Under the pieces are notes generated by a model, which was not told where the DNA came from, ran no database searches, and saw only the letters and a list, made by a program, of their open reading frames with translations. From Oscillospiraceae bacterium (GTDB lineage: Bacteria; Bacillota; Clostridia; Oscillospirales; Oscillospiraceae): a stretch of DNA of 16,046 nucleotides. The stretch lies in the NCBI GenBank assembly GCA_024404215.1, contig JAKSQI010000016.1, positions 1 through 16,046 of the forward strand. Direction: 5' to 3'. Below, in pieces: positions 6,050 through 13,383 of this stretch; position 1 is the first letter of the stretch, and each line of letters opens with the position of its first letter. Made by a program: the position numbers and the translations under genes.

Positions 6050-6868
6050 TTATTCCTTTGCTGCCAGCACAGCCTCAAAGCAGACGCCATAGGGATGCTC
6101 CGGATGACCCATGGTAGCCTGAATACTCTTTACAATAAACTCGCAGGCATCTGCCAGACAATCCGCCATGGATTTGCCATTCAGGTAATCCGCAATCAGC
6201 ACGGAGGAGAAAATATCTCCCGTACCGTGATAGCTCTGTGCTTGCTTTTCGGCATAGTATTCGGTAACCGTGCCGGTGGATTTCTGATAGGCAATGGCGC
6301 CCAGCTTGCCTTCTTCAAAGGAAACACCGGTAAGTACCACCTCTTCCGGCCCCATGGCAGCCAATGCCTGCAGCATGTCCAGAATGTCGTCACGGGTGTA
6401 GCTTTCGCTGTACTCGCGGCCCAGCAGGAAGGCTGCCTCCGTCAAATTGGGCAGAATCATGTCCGCCTCGCGGACGATTCCCTTCATGCCCTCAACAATA
6501 TCCTCGTTCAGGGCAGGATAAAGCTTTCCGTGGTCGGCCATGGCCGGATCCACGATAAACCGTCCGCCGGCGTTCAGCAGCTTGCCCTTGGAGTCGTTGA
6601 TTAAATCAAACTGGCGGGTATCACCGATATAACCGGTGTAGATGGCATCAAAGGTAATGCCCTCGTCAATCCAGTGGGACACGATTTTTGGCATTTCATC
6701 GGTCAGGTCATGATAGGTGAAGTTTTGAAAGCCACCGGTATGGGTGCTGAGAATACCGGAGGGCAGAATGGCCGTTTCAATGCCCTTGGCAGACAGTATA
6801 GGCAGAGCCACCGTCAAGGAGCACTGGCCGTAGCAGGAAATATCCTGAATGGATACAATCTTTTTCAT
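6050..6868 (-). CDS. Pyridoxal/pyridoxamine kinase-like protein (PfkB/ribokinase superfamily)
   Basis: A 272-residue cytosolic kinase expected to phosphorylate pyridoxal, pyridoxine or pyridoxamine with ATP in vitamin B6 salvage. The start is the ATG at 6868 (MKKIVSIQDISCYGQCSL), preceded by AGGGGG; the frame is open further upstream but runs across the -10 at 6894-6899. Visible landmarks are the N-terminal QDISCYGQCS substrate loop (8-17), THTGGF (42-47), YTGYIGD (77-83), DPAMADHGKLY (107-117), the LPNLTEA segment (139-145), and the anion-hole/catalytic-base motif HGTGD with Asp218. Length fits the PdxY/PdxK type; a hydroxymethylpyrimidine kinase or other PfkB kinase cannot be excluded by sequence alone, but the Cys-Tyr-Gly start and DxxMxDxGKLY are typical of pyridoxamine kinases. 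It has its own promoter and is not in an operon here. Confidence 0.88.
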   Translation of the reverse strand: MKKIVSIQDISCYGQCSLTVALPILSAKGIETAILPSGILSTHTGGFQNFTYHDLTDEMPKIVSHWIDEGITFDAIYTGYIGDTRQFDLINDSKGKLLNAGGRFIVDPAMADHGKLYPALNEDIVEGMKGIVREADMILPNLTEAAFLLGREYSESYTRDDILDMLQALAAMGPEEVVLTGVSFEEGKLGAIAYQKSTGTVTEYYAEKQAQSYHGTGDIFSSVLIADYLNGKSMADCLADACEFIVKSIQATMGHPEHPYGVCFEAVLAAKE

Positions 6869-6893
6869 AAGAATCCCCCTAAGGTTTTTTCCT

Positions 6894-6899
6894 ATTATA
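6894..6899 (-). promoter_or_regulatory. -10 element of the pyridoxal kinase promoter
   Basis: On the minus strand a perfect TATAAT (6899-6894) lies 25 bases upstream of the kinase ATG. The region 17-19 bases further upstream is AT-rich (ATTTTA/TTATTT) but no good -35 is seen. Confidence 0.5.
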
Positions 6900-6966
6900 C
6901 CCCATTCTGAACAGGATAAAATAACCACATCTGCTCAAGTTTATATAACCAGATTTTTGCCTTTAA

Positions 6967-6993
6967 AAAAAGCAGGGACAAAGGCGACTTGTC
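6967..6993 (-). terminator. Weak terminator after the UPF0340 gene
   Basis: On the minus strand GACAAG (6993-6988) can pair with TTTGTC (6982-6977) around a 5-base loop. Five bases later comes a run of seven T. The gap between stem and T run makes it a weaker than usual terminator, but no other candidate separates this operon from the kinase promoter. Confidence 0.5.
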
Positions 6994-6994
6994 T

Positions 6995-7540
6995 TTATAG
7001 CATGGAGCTGTCGTAGACAGCCCTCTCCCCGCCAATGAATCTTGGGCGGACCCGAGCTGCCGTCACATGGGCCGAGCCTATGGTTTTCTGTTCCAGCCGG
7101 ACCGGTACGGCCACCCGCTTCAGGTGCATGCCTATCAGAGTGTCCCCAATATCCAAGCCAGCATCAGCCCGGATTTCTTCCACCGCAATGGGGTCCTCAA
7201 AGCCTCCATAAGCAGCCGTGGCGAAGGAACCCCCAGCCTTGGGCCGAGGCACTACATTGACAATTTCGGCCCCCGGCAGAGCCCCACGCTCCACAATCAG
7301 GGCCCGGTTCAGATGTTCACAGCACTGGGCCGCCAGATAAACGCCCCTGGCCTTTAAAACCCCGTAAATTCCCTCAAATAAGGCCTGCGCCGCCTCGGGG
7401 CTGGAATTGCTGCCGATGCGGTCACCGCAGACCTCGGAGGTAGAGCAGCCCACTACCAAAAGCTGGCCGGCCTTTAAACCGGCCTTATCACAGAGCTCAG
7501 CAGCTGCCGCTGCCGCCTGTGCCTTGATTTCTTCAAGCAT
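6995..7540 (-). CDS. UPF0340 family protein (YwlG-like, TIGR01440)
   Basis: A 181-residue protein of the UPF0340/YwlG family, conserved in Firmicutes with no firmly assigned reaction. The ATG at 7540 is preferred (MLEEIKAQ) because GAGGGG lies 5 bases upstream; a GTG at 7546 in the same frame overlaps that ribosome site. Family landmarks are GCSTSEVCGDRIGSNSS (31-47), AAQCCEHLNRALIVE (70-84) and VPRPKAGGSFATAAY (97-111). The family fold resembles Rossmann-like nucleotide or sugar-phosphate binding proteins, which is suggestive only. It begins 9 bases after the stop of the FAH-family gene and is certainly in its operon. The pair may act in one pathway, but this cannot be read from the sequence. 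Confidence 0.85.
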   Translation of the reverse strand: MLEEIKAQAAAAAAELCDKAGLKAGQLLVVGCSTSEVCGDRIGSNSSPEAAQALFEGIYGVLKARGVYLAAQCCEHLNRALIVERGALPGAEIVNVVPRPKAGGSFATAAYGGFEDPIAVEEIRADAGLDIGDTLIGMHLKRVAVPVRLEQKTIGSAHVTAARVRPRFIGGERAVYDSSML

Positions 7541-7549
7541 GGACACCCC

Positions 7550-8422
7550 TCACTCTACCCGGTTAATCAGGCAGCCGATATTCTCAATCTCGCAGGCGAC
7601 TTCATCGCCCTTTTCCAGGAAGCAGGGAGGCTGCATGCCCATGCCTACTCCTGCCGGTGTTCCGGTGGCAATAATAGTACCGGCCTGCAGGGTCATGCCA
7701 GTGCTCAGCTCCGCAATGGCCCCGGCTACCGGCTGCATCATGAAAGCGGTTGTACTGTTCTGGCGCAGTTCACCATTAACCCGGCAGCGGATGGTTAAAT
7801 TATGGGCATCCCCGATTTCATCCGGAGTTACGATACAGGGACCGGTGGGCGTGAAGCCGTCCAGACTCTTGCCCCGATACCACTGCTTATGACGGGTCTG
7901 CAGGTTACGGGCACTGACATCGTTGACAATGGTATAGCCAAAGATATAGCTCTCCGCCTCCTCCGGGGTAACATTCAGGCAGTCCTTGCCCAAAACTACC
8001 CCCAGCTCGCACTCATAATCCAGGCCATCCACCAATCCCTCATAGCGGGGAATGGCCTCGCCGCTGCCCTGAGACAGGGTTACCCGCTTGGCGAAATAAA
8101 TGGTTGCCGGCCTTTCCCCACCGAAGGCATCCGCGGAAAAGCGTCCGGCCTCAACAGCGTGCGCGCTGTAGTTGATGCCCAGGCAAATCATGTCCTGCCG
8201 GGGACGAGGAATGGGGGCACAGATTTTCACCCCGGTCATGTCCACCAACGCAGCCCTGGAGGCATAGGCCTCCTGCAGCTGCTCCAGCATGTCGGAGGCA
8301 ATCACATCGTTCATATCCACAAAGCAATATCCCATCTTCTCCAGGTCATAGAGAGTTTCTCCGCCGTCATAGGATACCGCGACAAATTCCCCTTCGTTAT
8401 CCGCAAGAGTATAAAAGCGCAT
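7550..8422 (-). CDS. Fumarylacetoacetate hydrolase (FAH) family protein
   Basis: A 290-residue member of the FAH superfamily, cytosolic Mg2+/Mn2+ enzymes that hydrolyse, decarboxylate or isomerise 2-oxo acids such as acylpyruvates, oxaloacetate or hydroxyhepta-dienedioate. The start chosen is the ATG at 8422 (MRFYTLAD), since AAAGGA lies 8 bases upstream; an ATG at 8431 directly abuts that site. An N-terminal ~70-residue lobe precedes the catalytic domain (LGINYSAHAVEAG, 81-93). Metal ligands are seen in DYECEL (Glu137, Glu139) and NDVSAR (Asp168), with Lys185 in WYRGKSLDGF and the closing TGTPAGVG loop. Specific substrate is not predictable; no aromatic degradation genes are nearby, which argues for a house-cleaning acylpyruvase or oxaloacetate decarboxylase-like role. 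It leads an operon with the UPF0340 gene. Confidence 0.92.
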   Translation of the reverse strand: MRFYTLADNEGEFVAVSYDGGETLYDLEKMGYCFVDMNDVIASDMLEQLQEAYASRAALVDMTGVKICAPIPRPRQDMICLGINYSAHAVEAGRFSADAFGGERPATIYFAKRVTLSQGSGEAIPRYEGLVDGLDYECELGVVLGKDCLNVTPEEAESYIFGYTIVNDVSARNLQTRHKQWYRGKSLDGFTPTGPCIVTPDEIGDAHNLTIRCRVNGELRQNSTTAFMMQPVAGAIAELSTGMTLQAGTIIATGTPAGVGMGMQPPCFLEKGDEVACEIENIGCLINRVE

Positions 8423-8453
8423 TGATTTCATCCTTTCCCTTCTTTTTGGCTGT

Positions 8454-8482
8454 ATTATACTATTCCCTTCCCCTTCCCGCAA
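8454..8482 (-). promoter_or_regulatory. Promoter of the FAH-family/UPF0340 operon
   Basis: On the minus strand TTGCGG (8482-8477), a 17-base spacer and TATAAT (8459-8454), about 30 bases upstream of the FAH-family start. A purine-rich run fills the spacer. Confidence 0.7.
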
Positions 8483-8532
8483 CCTTCCCCGGAAAGGCAG
8501 AAACTATTTTTTGAAAATCCCCTGCTTCCCGC

Positions 8533-8561
8533 TTGATAGTTCTATTGGAAAATGCTACAAT
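8533..8561 (+). promoter_or_regulatory. Promoter of the T-box-thrS unit
   Basis: TTGATA (8533-8538), a 17-base spacer and TACAAT (8556-8561). Transcription would start near 8568, just before the first conserved T-box stem I bases. Confidence 0.75.
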
Positions 8562-8567
8562 AGCTCC

Positions 8568-8794
8568 GTTAGGCGATGAGGGAGAATGACGGTGCTGTTC
8601 GGTCCCCAGAGAGTGCGGCCTTAGGCTGAAAGCCGCATGTCCCCAGGCATCCGAGACCACTCCTGAGCTGCATGCCAGAAAGCCTGCGGGCACAAGCATG
8701 CCGTCCGCCCCGCGACAGAGGGCATTGAGTGAAAAATCAAGGTGGAACCGTGCCGATTCGGCACCCTTGGGCAACCGGGGGTGCTTTTTGTTTT
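8568..8794 (+). promoter_or_regulatory. T-box riboswitch (threonine specifier) controlling thrS
   Basis: A complete tRNA-sensing leader. Stem I carries AGAGAG (8608-8613) and the distal GGCTGAAAGCC element (8624-8634). The specifier loop reads GAG-ACC-A at 8653-8659, so the specifier codon is ACC (Thr), matching the downstream threonyl-tRNA synthetase. The T-box AAGGTGGAACCGTG is at 8739-8752. The competing terminator is GCACCCTTGG (8761-8770) paired with CCGGGGGTGC (8775-8784), followed by TTTTTGTTTT. Uncharged tRNA-Thr would pair at the specifier and T-box, stabilise the antiterminator and let thrS be read. Confidence 0.93.
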
Positions 8795-8841
8795 GCCCCG
8801 GATTCTCATCCCTTACTATTCTTTATGAAGGAGACAATGCT

Positions 8842-10635
8842 ATGAAGATTGTGTACAACGACGGCACCGTGGGCGAGTGCCCCCAGGAAGAGGAGCTGCA
8901 CGTTCTGCGCCACTCCTGCGCCCATGTTATGGCTCAGGCCATTCAACGTCTGTACCCCGAGGCTGACTTTGCCTACGGCCCTGCCACGGAGAAGGGCTTC
9001 TACTACGACGTAGATTTGGGTGACAAAAAAATCAACGACGAGGACCTGTTGGCCATTGAAGAGGAGATGCGCAAAATCGTTAAGGAGAACCTGAAGTTCA
9101 ACGCCTTCATTCTCCCCCGGGACGAAGCCGTCAAGCTGATGCAGGACCGTCATGAAAAATACAAGGAAGAGCACATCGGTGACCTGCCCGAGGATGCCAT
9201 TATCTCTTTCTACCAGCAGGGCGACTACATTGACATGTGCGTTGGTCCCCATATCCTTTACACCAAGGCTTTGAAGGCCTTTAAGCTGACCCAGTCCTCC
9301 GGTGCCTACTGGAAAAATGACGCCAAGAACAAGATGCTGACCCGCATTAACGGTGTTGCCTTTGCTTCCAAGGAAGAGTTGGCCGAATATGAGCGCCAGC
9401 AGGAAGAGGCCCGGGCCCGTGACCATCGCCGTATCGGCAAGGAAATGGCCCTGTTCATGACGGATGAGCTCATCGGCAAGGGCCTGCCCATGTTCCTGCC
9501 CAACGGCTACACCGTATGGCAGGAGCTGGAAAACTACATCAAGGCCAAGGAGCGCAAGCTGGGCTATCAGCACGTTATGACTCCCTGCGTTGGCACCGTA
9601 CAGCTCTACGAAACCTCCGGCCACTGGGCCCATTACAAGGCCAATATGTTCCCTGCCATGGAGGTTGAGGGTGAATCCTTCGTACTGCGCCCCATGAACT
9701 GCCCCCATCACATGATGATTTATGCCAACAAACCCCACAGCTACCGTGACCTGCCCATCCGCATCGGTGAAATTGCCCATGACTTCCGCTTTGAGTCCTC
9801 CGGCACACTGAAGGGCATTGAGCGCGGCCGTCACTTCTGCCAGAACGATGCCCACCTCTTCGTAACCCCCGATCAGATTAAGGAAGAGGTCAGCAAGGTC
9901 TGCGACTTGATTTTTGATGTTTATAAGGACTTTAACATTACTGATTACCGCTGTGTTCTGTCTCTCCGTGACCCGGCAGATACCGAAAAGTATCACCCCG
10001 ATGATGAGATGTGGAACAAGGCTGAGGACGCCCTGCGTCAGGTTCTCAATGACCTTGGCATTGAATACACCGAGGAAATCGGCGAAGCTGCCTTCTACGG
10101 CCCCAAGCTGGATGTTAACGTCAAGCCCGCTGTTGGTGCCGAGTATACCCTGTCCACCTGCCAGCTGGACTTCTGCCTGCCTGCCAAGTTTGACCTGAAG
10201 TATGTAGACAGTGACGCCTCCGAGCAGACCCCTGTGGTTCTGCACCGGGCCATTCTGGGCTCTCTGGACCGTTTCATGGCCTTCATTATAGAAGAAACCA
10301 AGGGCAAGTTCCCTGTATGGCTGGCTCCTACTCAAGTTAAGATTATTCCCATTTCCGACAAGGTCATGGATTACTGCACCGCCGTTTATGAGAAGCTGGA
10401 GGCCGCCGGCGTCCGCGTTGTACTGGATGACCGCAGTGAAACCATGAAGTACAAAATCCGTGAAGCCCAGCAGGTTGATCGTTGCCCCTACATGCTGATT
10501 ATCGGCGCCAAGGAGGCCGAAGAGGGTCTGGTCTCCCTCCGCAAGAGAGATACCATCGCTAACGAGGTCATGACACTGGATGCCTTCACCGAAAAGGTCT
10601 GCAGTGCCATCGCCAACCGCACCCTGGAGCTGTAA
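8842..10635 (+). CDS. thrS: Threonine--tRNA ligase lacking the N-terminal TGS domain
   Basis: A 597-residue class II synthetase that charges tRNA-Thr with threonine. The start is ATG 8842 after GAAGGAG; the frame is open upstream only across the T-box leader. The editing domain begins almost at once, with His24 and His28 (HSCAH) and Cys133/His137 (CVGPH); the ~60-residue TGS domain of standard 635-645-residue ThrRS is absent. The catalytic core spans ~200-490 with zinc ligands Cys287 (MNCPHH), His338 (NDAHLF) and His468, motif 2 around 306-333 (RIGEIAHDFRFESSG...) and motif 3 near 466-477. The anticodon-binding domain follows (~495-597). Motif 2 reads AHDFRFE where Escherichia coli has HRNE, marking a divergent clostridial ThrRS branch. 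Expression is expected to respond to uncharged tRNA-Thr through the leader. It is monocistronic. Confidence 0.97.
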   Translation: MKIVYNDGTVGECPQEEELHVLRHSCAHVMAQAIQRLYPEADFAYGPATEKGFYYDVDLGDKKINDEDLLAIEEEMRKIVKENLKFNAFILPRDEAVKLMQDRHEKYKEEHIGDLPEDAIISFYQQGDYIDMCVGPHILYTKALKAFKLTQSSGAYWKNDAKNKMLTRINGVAFASKEELAEYERQQEEARARDHRRIGKEMALFMTDELIGKGLPMFLPNGYTVWQELENYIKAKERKLGYQHVMTPCVGTVQLYETSGHWAHYKANMFPAMEVEGESFVLRPMNCPHHMMIYANKPHSYRDLPIRIGEIAHDFRFESSGTLKGIERGRHFCQNDAHLFVTPDQIKEEVSKVCDLIFDVYKDFNITDYRCVLSLRDPADTEKYHPDDEMWNKAEDALRQVLNDLGIEYTEEIGEAAFYGPKLDVNVKPAVGAEYTLSTCQLDFCLPAKFDLKYVDSDASEQTPVVLHRAILGSLDRFMAFIIEETKGKFPVWLAPTQVKIIPISDKVMDYCTAVYEKLEAAGVRVVLDDRSETMKYKIREAQQVDRCPYMLIIGAKEAEEGLVSLRKRDTIANEVMTLDAFTEKVCSAIANRTLEL

Positions 10636-10656
10636 TTCCCCCTTTGATTATAACAC

Positions 10657-10701
10657 ACCCGCCGGAGCCTAGGCTCCGGCGGGTATTGCTTTTGGTCTTT
10701 T
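10657..10701. terminator. Terminator between convergent thrS and feo operon
   Basis: A perfect 28-base palindrome (10657-10684, ACCCGCCGGAGCCT arm) follows the thrS stop by 21 bases and lies 20 bases past the end of the minus-strand feo operon. On the plus strand it is followed by ATTGCTTTTGG and then CTTTTT, so it mainly serves thrS; the minus strand lacks a T run. Confidence 0.8.
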
Positions 10702-10704
10702 TCG

Positions 10705-10848
10705 TCAGCAGTGGCCGCAGCGCTGCCCGCATTTGCTGCAGTCACCGCAGCAGTCCTTGGTTGCCTTCCGGCTGCGAACCAGAGAGAGAACCGCAGCCCC
10801 AACCGCCAGCACCAAAAGAATAAGAATCAGAATATCCCAGCCGTTCAT
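10705..10848 (-). CDS. FeoB-associated Cys-rich membrane protein
   Basis: A 47-residue protein: a short lumenal/outer start (MNGWD), one hydrophobic helix (ILILILLVLAVGAAVLSLV, residues 6-24), a basic cytoplasmic anchor (RSRKATK) and a Cys-rich tail with Cys at 33, 34, 37, 40, 44 and 47 (DCCGDCSKCGQRCGHC). This is the typical layout of the FeoB-associated Cys-rich family that follows feoB in Firmicutes. The tail could bind Fe2+ or a cluster, or sense redox state at the transporter; that role is inferred for the family. The ribosome site AAGGTGA overlaps the feoB stop (TAAGGTGA), 9 bases separate the genes, and translation is probably coupled. The frame is too short for many gene callers. Confidence 0.88.
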   Translation of the reverse strand: MNGWDILILILLVLAVGAAVLSLVRSRKATKDCCGDCSKCGQRCGHC

Positions 10849-10857
10849 GGTATCACC

Positions 10858-13197
10858 TTATGCAAAGACGTGGCAAAGCAGCTGAACCAAAAAGGCACAG
10901 ACCCAGGCCACAGCACACTGCCAGAGCACAATACCGGCCGCCCAACGGGCCCCCAGTTCCCGTCGCACGGAAGCAACAGCGGCAATGCAGGGGGTGTAAA
11001 GCAGGCTGAACACCAGCAGGGCTGCGGTACCGGCTGTAGTAAGCACGGCCCCCAGCTGTCCGCCAAAGAGGATTTCCAAGGTGGATACCAGGCTCTCCTT
11101 GGCCAGCACGCCGCTGATAAGGGAGGTAACGATGCGCCAGTCTCCCAGCCCCAAGGGAGCCAGTAAAGGGGTCAGCCAACCGCTGATCACTGCCAGCATG
11201 CCGGCGCCGGAATCCCCGACGGCCTTGACGCGAAACCCAGCGCGGCGGAGGCACCAAATAACCACCGGAGCCACGAGAATTACGGTAAAGGCTTTGCGCA
11301 GAAAATCCTTGGCTTTTTCCCACAGCAGCTGAACCACATTGCGCAGTCCGGGGAGACGATAGTTTGGCAGTTCCATGACAAAGGGAACCGCTTCCCCCCG
11401 GAAAAGGGTGCCCTTATAGAGAAGGGCCGCCAGAATACCCATGAGAATGCCCAGAAAATAGAGTCCGGTCATAATCAGGCCGCCCTTGCCGGGAAAGAAA
11501 ACACTGACAAAGAAGGCATACACCGGCAGCTTGGCCGAACAGCTCATAAAGGGGGTCAGCAGGATGGTCATCCTGCGGTCCCGGTCACTGGGCAAAGTGC
11601 GGGTGGACATAACCGCCGGCACAGTACAGCCAAAGCCAATAAGCAAGGGCACAATGCTGCGGCCGGACAGGCCGATTTTCCGCAGCAGCTTGTCCATGAA
11701 AAAGGCTACCCGGGCAATATAGCCGCTGTCCTCCAGTAAGGACAGGAAGAAAAACATGACCACAATAATGGGCAGAAAGCTGAGCACACTGCCCACGCCG
11801 GCAAAGATACCATCAATTACCAGGCTGTGCAGGGCCGCATTAACCCCCAACGCTGTCAGGGTGCCGTCTACTATCCCGGATAAGGCTTCAATGCCCCTTT
11901 CCAGCAGGGACTGCAGGCCGGCACCGATAACCTCAAAGGTTAGGTAGAACACAGCCAGCATGATGGCGATAAAGCAGGGAATGGCCGTATACTTTCCCGT
12001 CAGCACCCGGTCAATTTGCCGACTGCGGACTCTCTCTCGGCTTTCCCGGGGCTTAACCAGAGTCTGCTCACAGAGGCGCTCAATAAAATCATAGCGCATA
12101 TCCGCCATGGCAGCACAGCGGTCCAGCCCGCGCTCCGCTTCCAGCTGAAGTAAAATATGCTCCAGCAGCTCCTGTTCGTTGCCGTCCAGCTCCAGCTGCT
12201 TTAGAATCAACGGGTCCCCTTCAATGGCCTTGGTAGCTGCAAAGCGGACCGGCAGTCCGGCGCGCTCGGCGTGGTCCTCAATCAAATGTACTACGGCATG
12301 GATGCATCGGTGCACAGAGCCCTCATGGTCCTCCTTGCTGCAAAAATCCTGTCGCCGGGGTCTTTCCTGATTTTGAGCAACATGCAGAGCATGTCGCACC
12401 AGCTCATCAACACCTTCGTTTTTCGCAGCAGAAATGGGAACCACGGGGATACCCAAAAGGGCCTCCATACCATTAATATCCACGGTTCCGCCGTTTCCGG
12501 TCAGTTCATCCATCATGTTTAAGGCCAGAACCATGGGAATGTTCATCTCCAGCAGCTGCATGGTGAGATACAGATTCCGCTCCAGATTCGTGGCATCCAC
12601 AATGTTGATGATGGCATGAGGATATTCCTTCAGTACAAAATCCCGGGAGACGATTTCCTCCCCGGTATAGGGGGACATAGAATAAATGCCGGGCAAATCG
12701 GTAATACTGGTGTTTTCATGGCCCTGAATGACACCGTCCTTCCGGTCCACCGTCACGCCGGGGAAATTACCCACATGCTGATTGGCCCCGGTAAGCTGAT
12801 TGAAAAGAGTGGTTTTACCGCAGTTCTGATTTCCCACCAGAGCATAAGTCAGCCGACTGCCCTCCGGCAGGGGGTCTGCCTCGCGGTCATCGTGATAGCG
12901 TCCCCCTTCACCCAGACCGGGATGTTCACTGACCGGAAGAGTATCCGGATGGGCATGGGAACGGGTACGCTCCCGGATGGGTTCAACGGCAATGCAGGCC
13001 GCATCGCTGAGACGTATGGTCAGCTCGTAACCGTGGAGCTGAATCTCCATAGGGTCCCCCATGGGGGCCAGCTTCACCACCGTCACCTCAGCCCCGGGAA
13101 TCATGCCCATATCCAAAAAGTGCTGCCGCAGAGCGCCGGAACCACCAACCTCAGTAATCACGCCGTGGTCCCCTGCCCTAAGCTCCTGCAGAGTCAT
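10858..13197 (-). CDS. feoB: Ferrous iron transport protein FeoA-FeoB fusion
   Basis: A 779-residue inner-membrane Fe2+ transporter with FeoA fused at its N terminus. Residues 1-75 form the SH3-like FeoA domain (LRAGDHGVITEVGG; LDMGMIPGAEVTVVKLAPMGDP). A charged linker with four His (81, 83, 92, 102) joins it to the G domain: G1 GNQNCGKT (122-129), G2 in GNFPGVTVD, G3 DLPG (167-170), G4 NMMD (227-230), G5 SAAK (256-259), then a helical GDI region. The membrane part starts at ~405 and holds the two Gate motifs with conserved Cys (GFGCTVPAVMSTRTL; PFMSCSAKLPVYAFF) and the AKES segment. AAGGAGAG precedes the ATG at 13197. It heads an operon with the Cys-rich membrane protein and is divergent from rnj; a TTAG-N6-CTAA dyad upstream suggests metal-dependent control. 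Confidence 0.96.
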   Translation of the reverse strand: MTLQELRAGDHGVITEVGGSGALRQHFLDMGMIPGAEVTVVKLAPMGDPMEIQLHGYELTIRLSDAACIAVEPIRERTRSHAHPDTLPVSEHPGLGEGGRYHDDREADPLPEGSRLTYALVGNQNCGKTTLFNQLTGANQHVGNFPGVTVDRKDGVIQGHENTSITDLPGIYSMSPYTGEEIVSRDFVLKEYPHAIINIVDATNLERNLYLTMQLLEMNIPMVLALNMMDELTGNGGTVDINGMEALLGIPVVPISAAKNEGVDELVRHALHVAQNQERPRRQDFCSKEDHEGSVHRCIHAVVHLIEDHAERAGLPVRFAATKAIEGDPLILKQLELDGNEQELLEHILLQLEAERGLDRCAAMADMRYDFIERLCEQTLVKPRESRERVRSRQIDRVLTGKYTAIPCFIAIMLAVFYLTFEVIGAGLQSLLERGIEALSGIVDGTLTALGVNAALHSLVIDGIFAGVGSVLSFLPIIVVMFFFLSLLEDSGYIARVAFFMDKLLRKIGLSGRSIVPLLIGFGCTVPAVMSTRTLPSDRDRRMTILLTPFMSCSAKLPVYAFFVSVFFPGKGGLIMTGLYFLGILMGILAALLYKGTLFRGEAVPFVMELPNYRLPGLRNVVQLLWEKAKDFLRKAFTVILVAPVVIWCLRRAGFRVKAVGDSGAGMLAVISGWLTPLLAPLGLGDWRIVTSLISGVLAKESLVSTLEILFGGQLGAVLTTAGTAALLVFSLLYTPCIAAVASVRRELGARWAAGIVLWQCAVAWVCAFLVQLLCHVFA

Positions 13198-13254
13198 GTT
13201 ATTCTCTCCTTATCCAAGAGGCCCTTGACATAGCCTCGCTTTCCTTCTCCCCTT

Positions 13255-13283
13255 ATTATAAGGGGCAACCCTCCTTAAAGCAA
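13255..13283 (-). promoter_or_regulatory. Promoter of the feo operon
   Basis: On the minus strand TTGCTT (13283-13278), a 17-base spacer and TATAAT (13260-13255), about 55 bases before the feoB start. Confidence 0.75.
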
Positions 13284-13289
13284 GAAAAC

Positions 13290-13305
13290 GTTAGTCTTTG
13301 CTAAC
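13290..13305. promoter_or_regulatory. Candidate metalloregulator operator (TTAG-N6-CTAA dyad) upstream of feoB
   Basis: GTTAG-TCTTTG-CTAAC is an inverted repeat starting 7 bases upstream of the feo -35. Its TTAG-N6-CTAA core has the half-sites and spacing of DtxR/IdeR/MntR-family operators (TTAGG...CCTAA). The inner G/C positions of those consensuses are not kept, so assignment to that family is tentative. Confidence 0.35.
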
Positions 13306-13337
13306 AATTTTCTTCTTTTTCTCTTCAAGCTCTGTAT

Positions 13338-13366
13338 TTGACAAAGCTTGTTTTTAAAGCTATAAT
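13338..13366 (+). promoter_or_regulatory. Consensus sigma-A promoter of rnj
   Basis: TTGACA (13338-13343), exactly 17 bases, TATAAT (13361-13366): a full consensus promoter, expected to be strong. It implies a leader of about 155 bases before the RNase J start. Confidence 0.9.
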
Positions 13367-13371
13367 ATTTT

Positions 13372-13383
13372 ATTAGCATTATC
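13372..13383. promoter_or_regulatory. Possible Fur-like hexamer pair at the rnj start site
   Basis: ATTAGC-ATTATC on the plus strand (GATAAT-GCTAAT on the minus) matches 11 of the first 12 bases of the Fur consensus hexamer array, but the third hexamer is not matched. It lies at the expected rnj transcription start and ~90 bases from the feo promoter. AT-rich chance similarity is likely enough that this is only a lead. Confidence 0.2.

Noticed and set aside
8698..8841. N-terminal extension of thrS that could stand for a TGS domain
   Set aside because: These codons lie over the T-box and its terminator, and the translation has no resemblance to a TGS domain; the ribosome site is at 8828-8834.
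8806..10335. A 509-codon open frame antisense to thrS
   Set aside because: It mirrors thrS codon structure, has Gly/Leu/Val-rich low-information content, no ribosome site and no recognisable domain; thrS is certain on the other strand.
13290..13320. Dyad plus pyrimidine-rich run as a plus-strand terminator
   Set aside because: No plus-strand gene lies upstream to be terminated, and the 5-bp stem is weak; an operator is the better reading.
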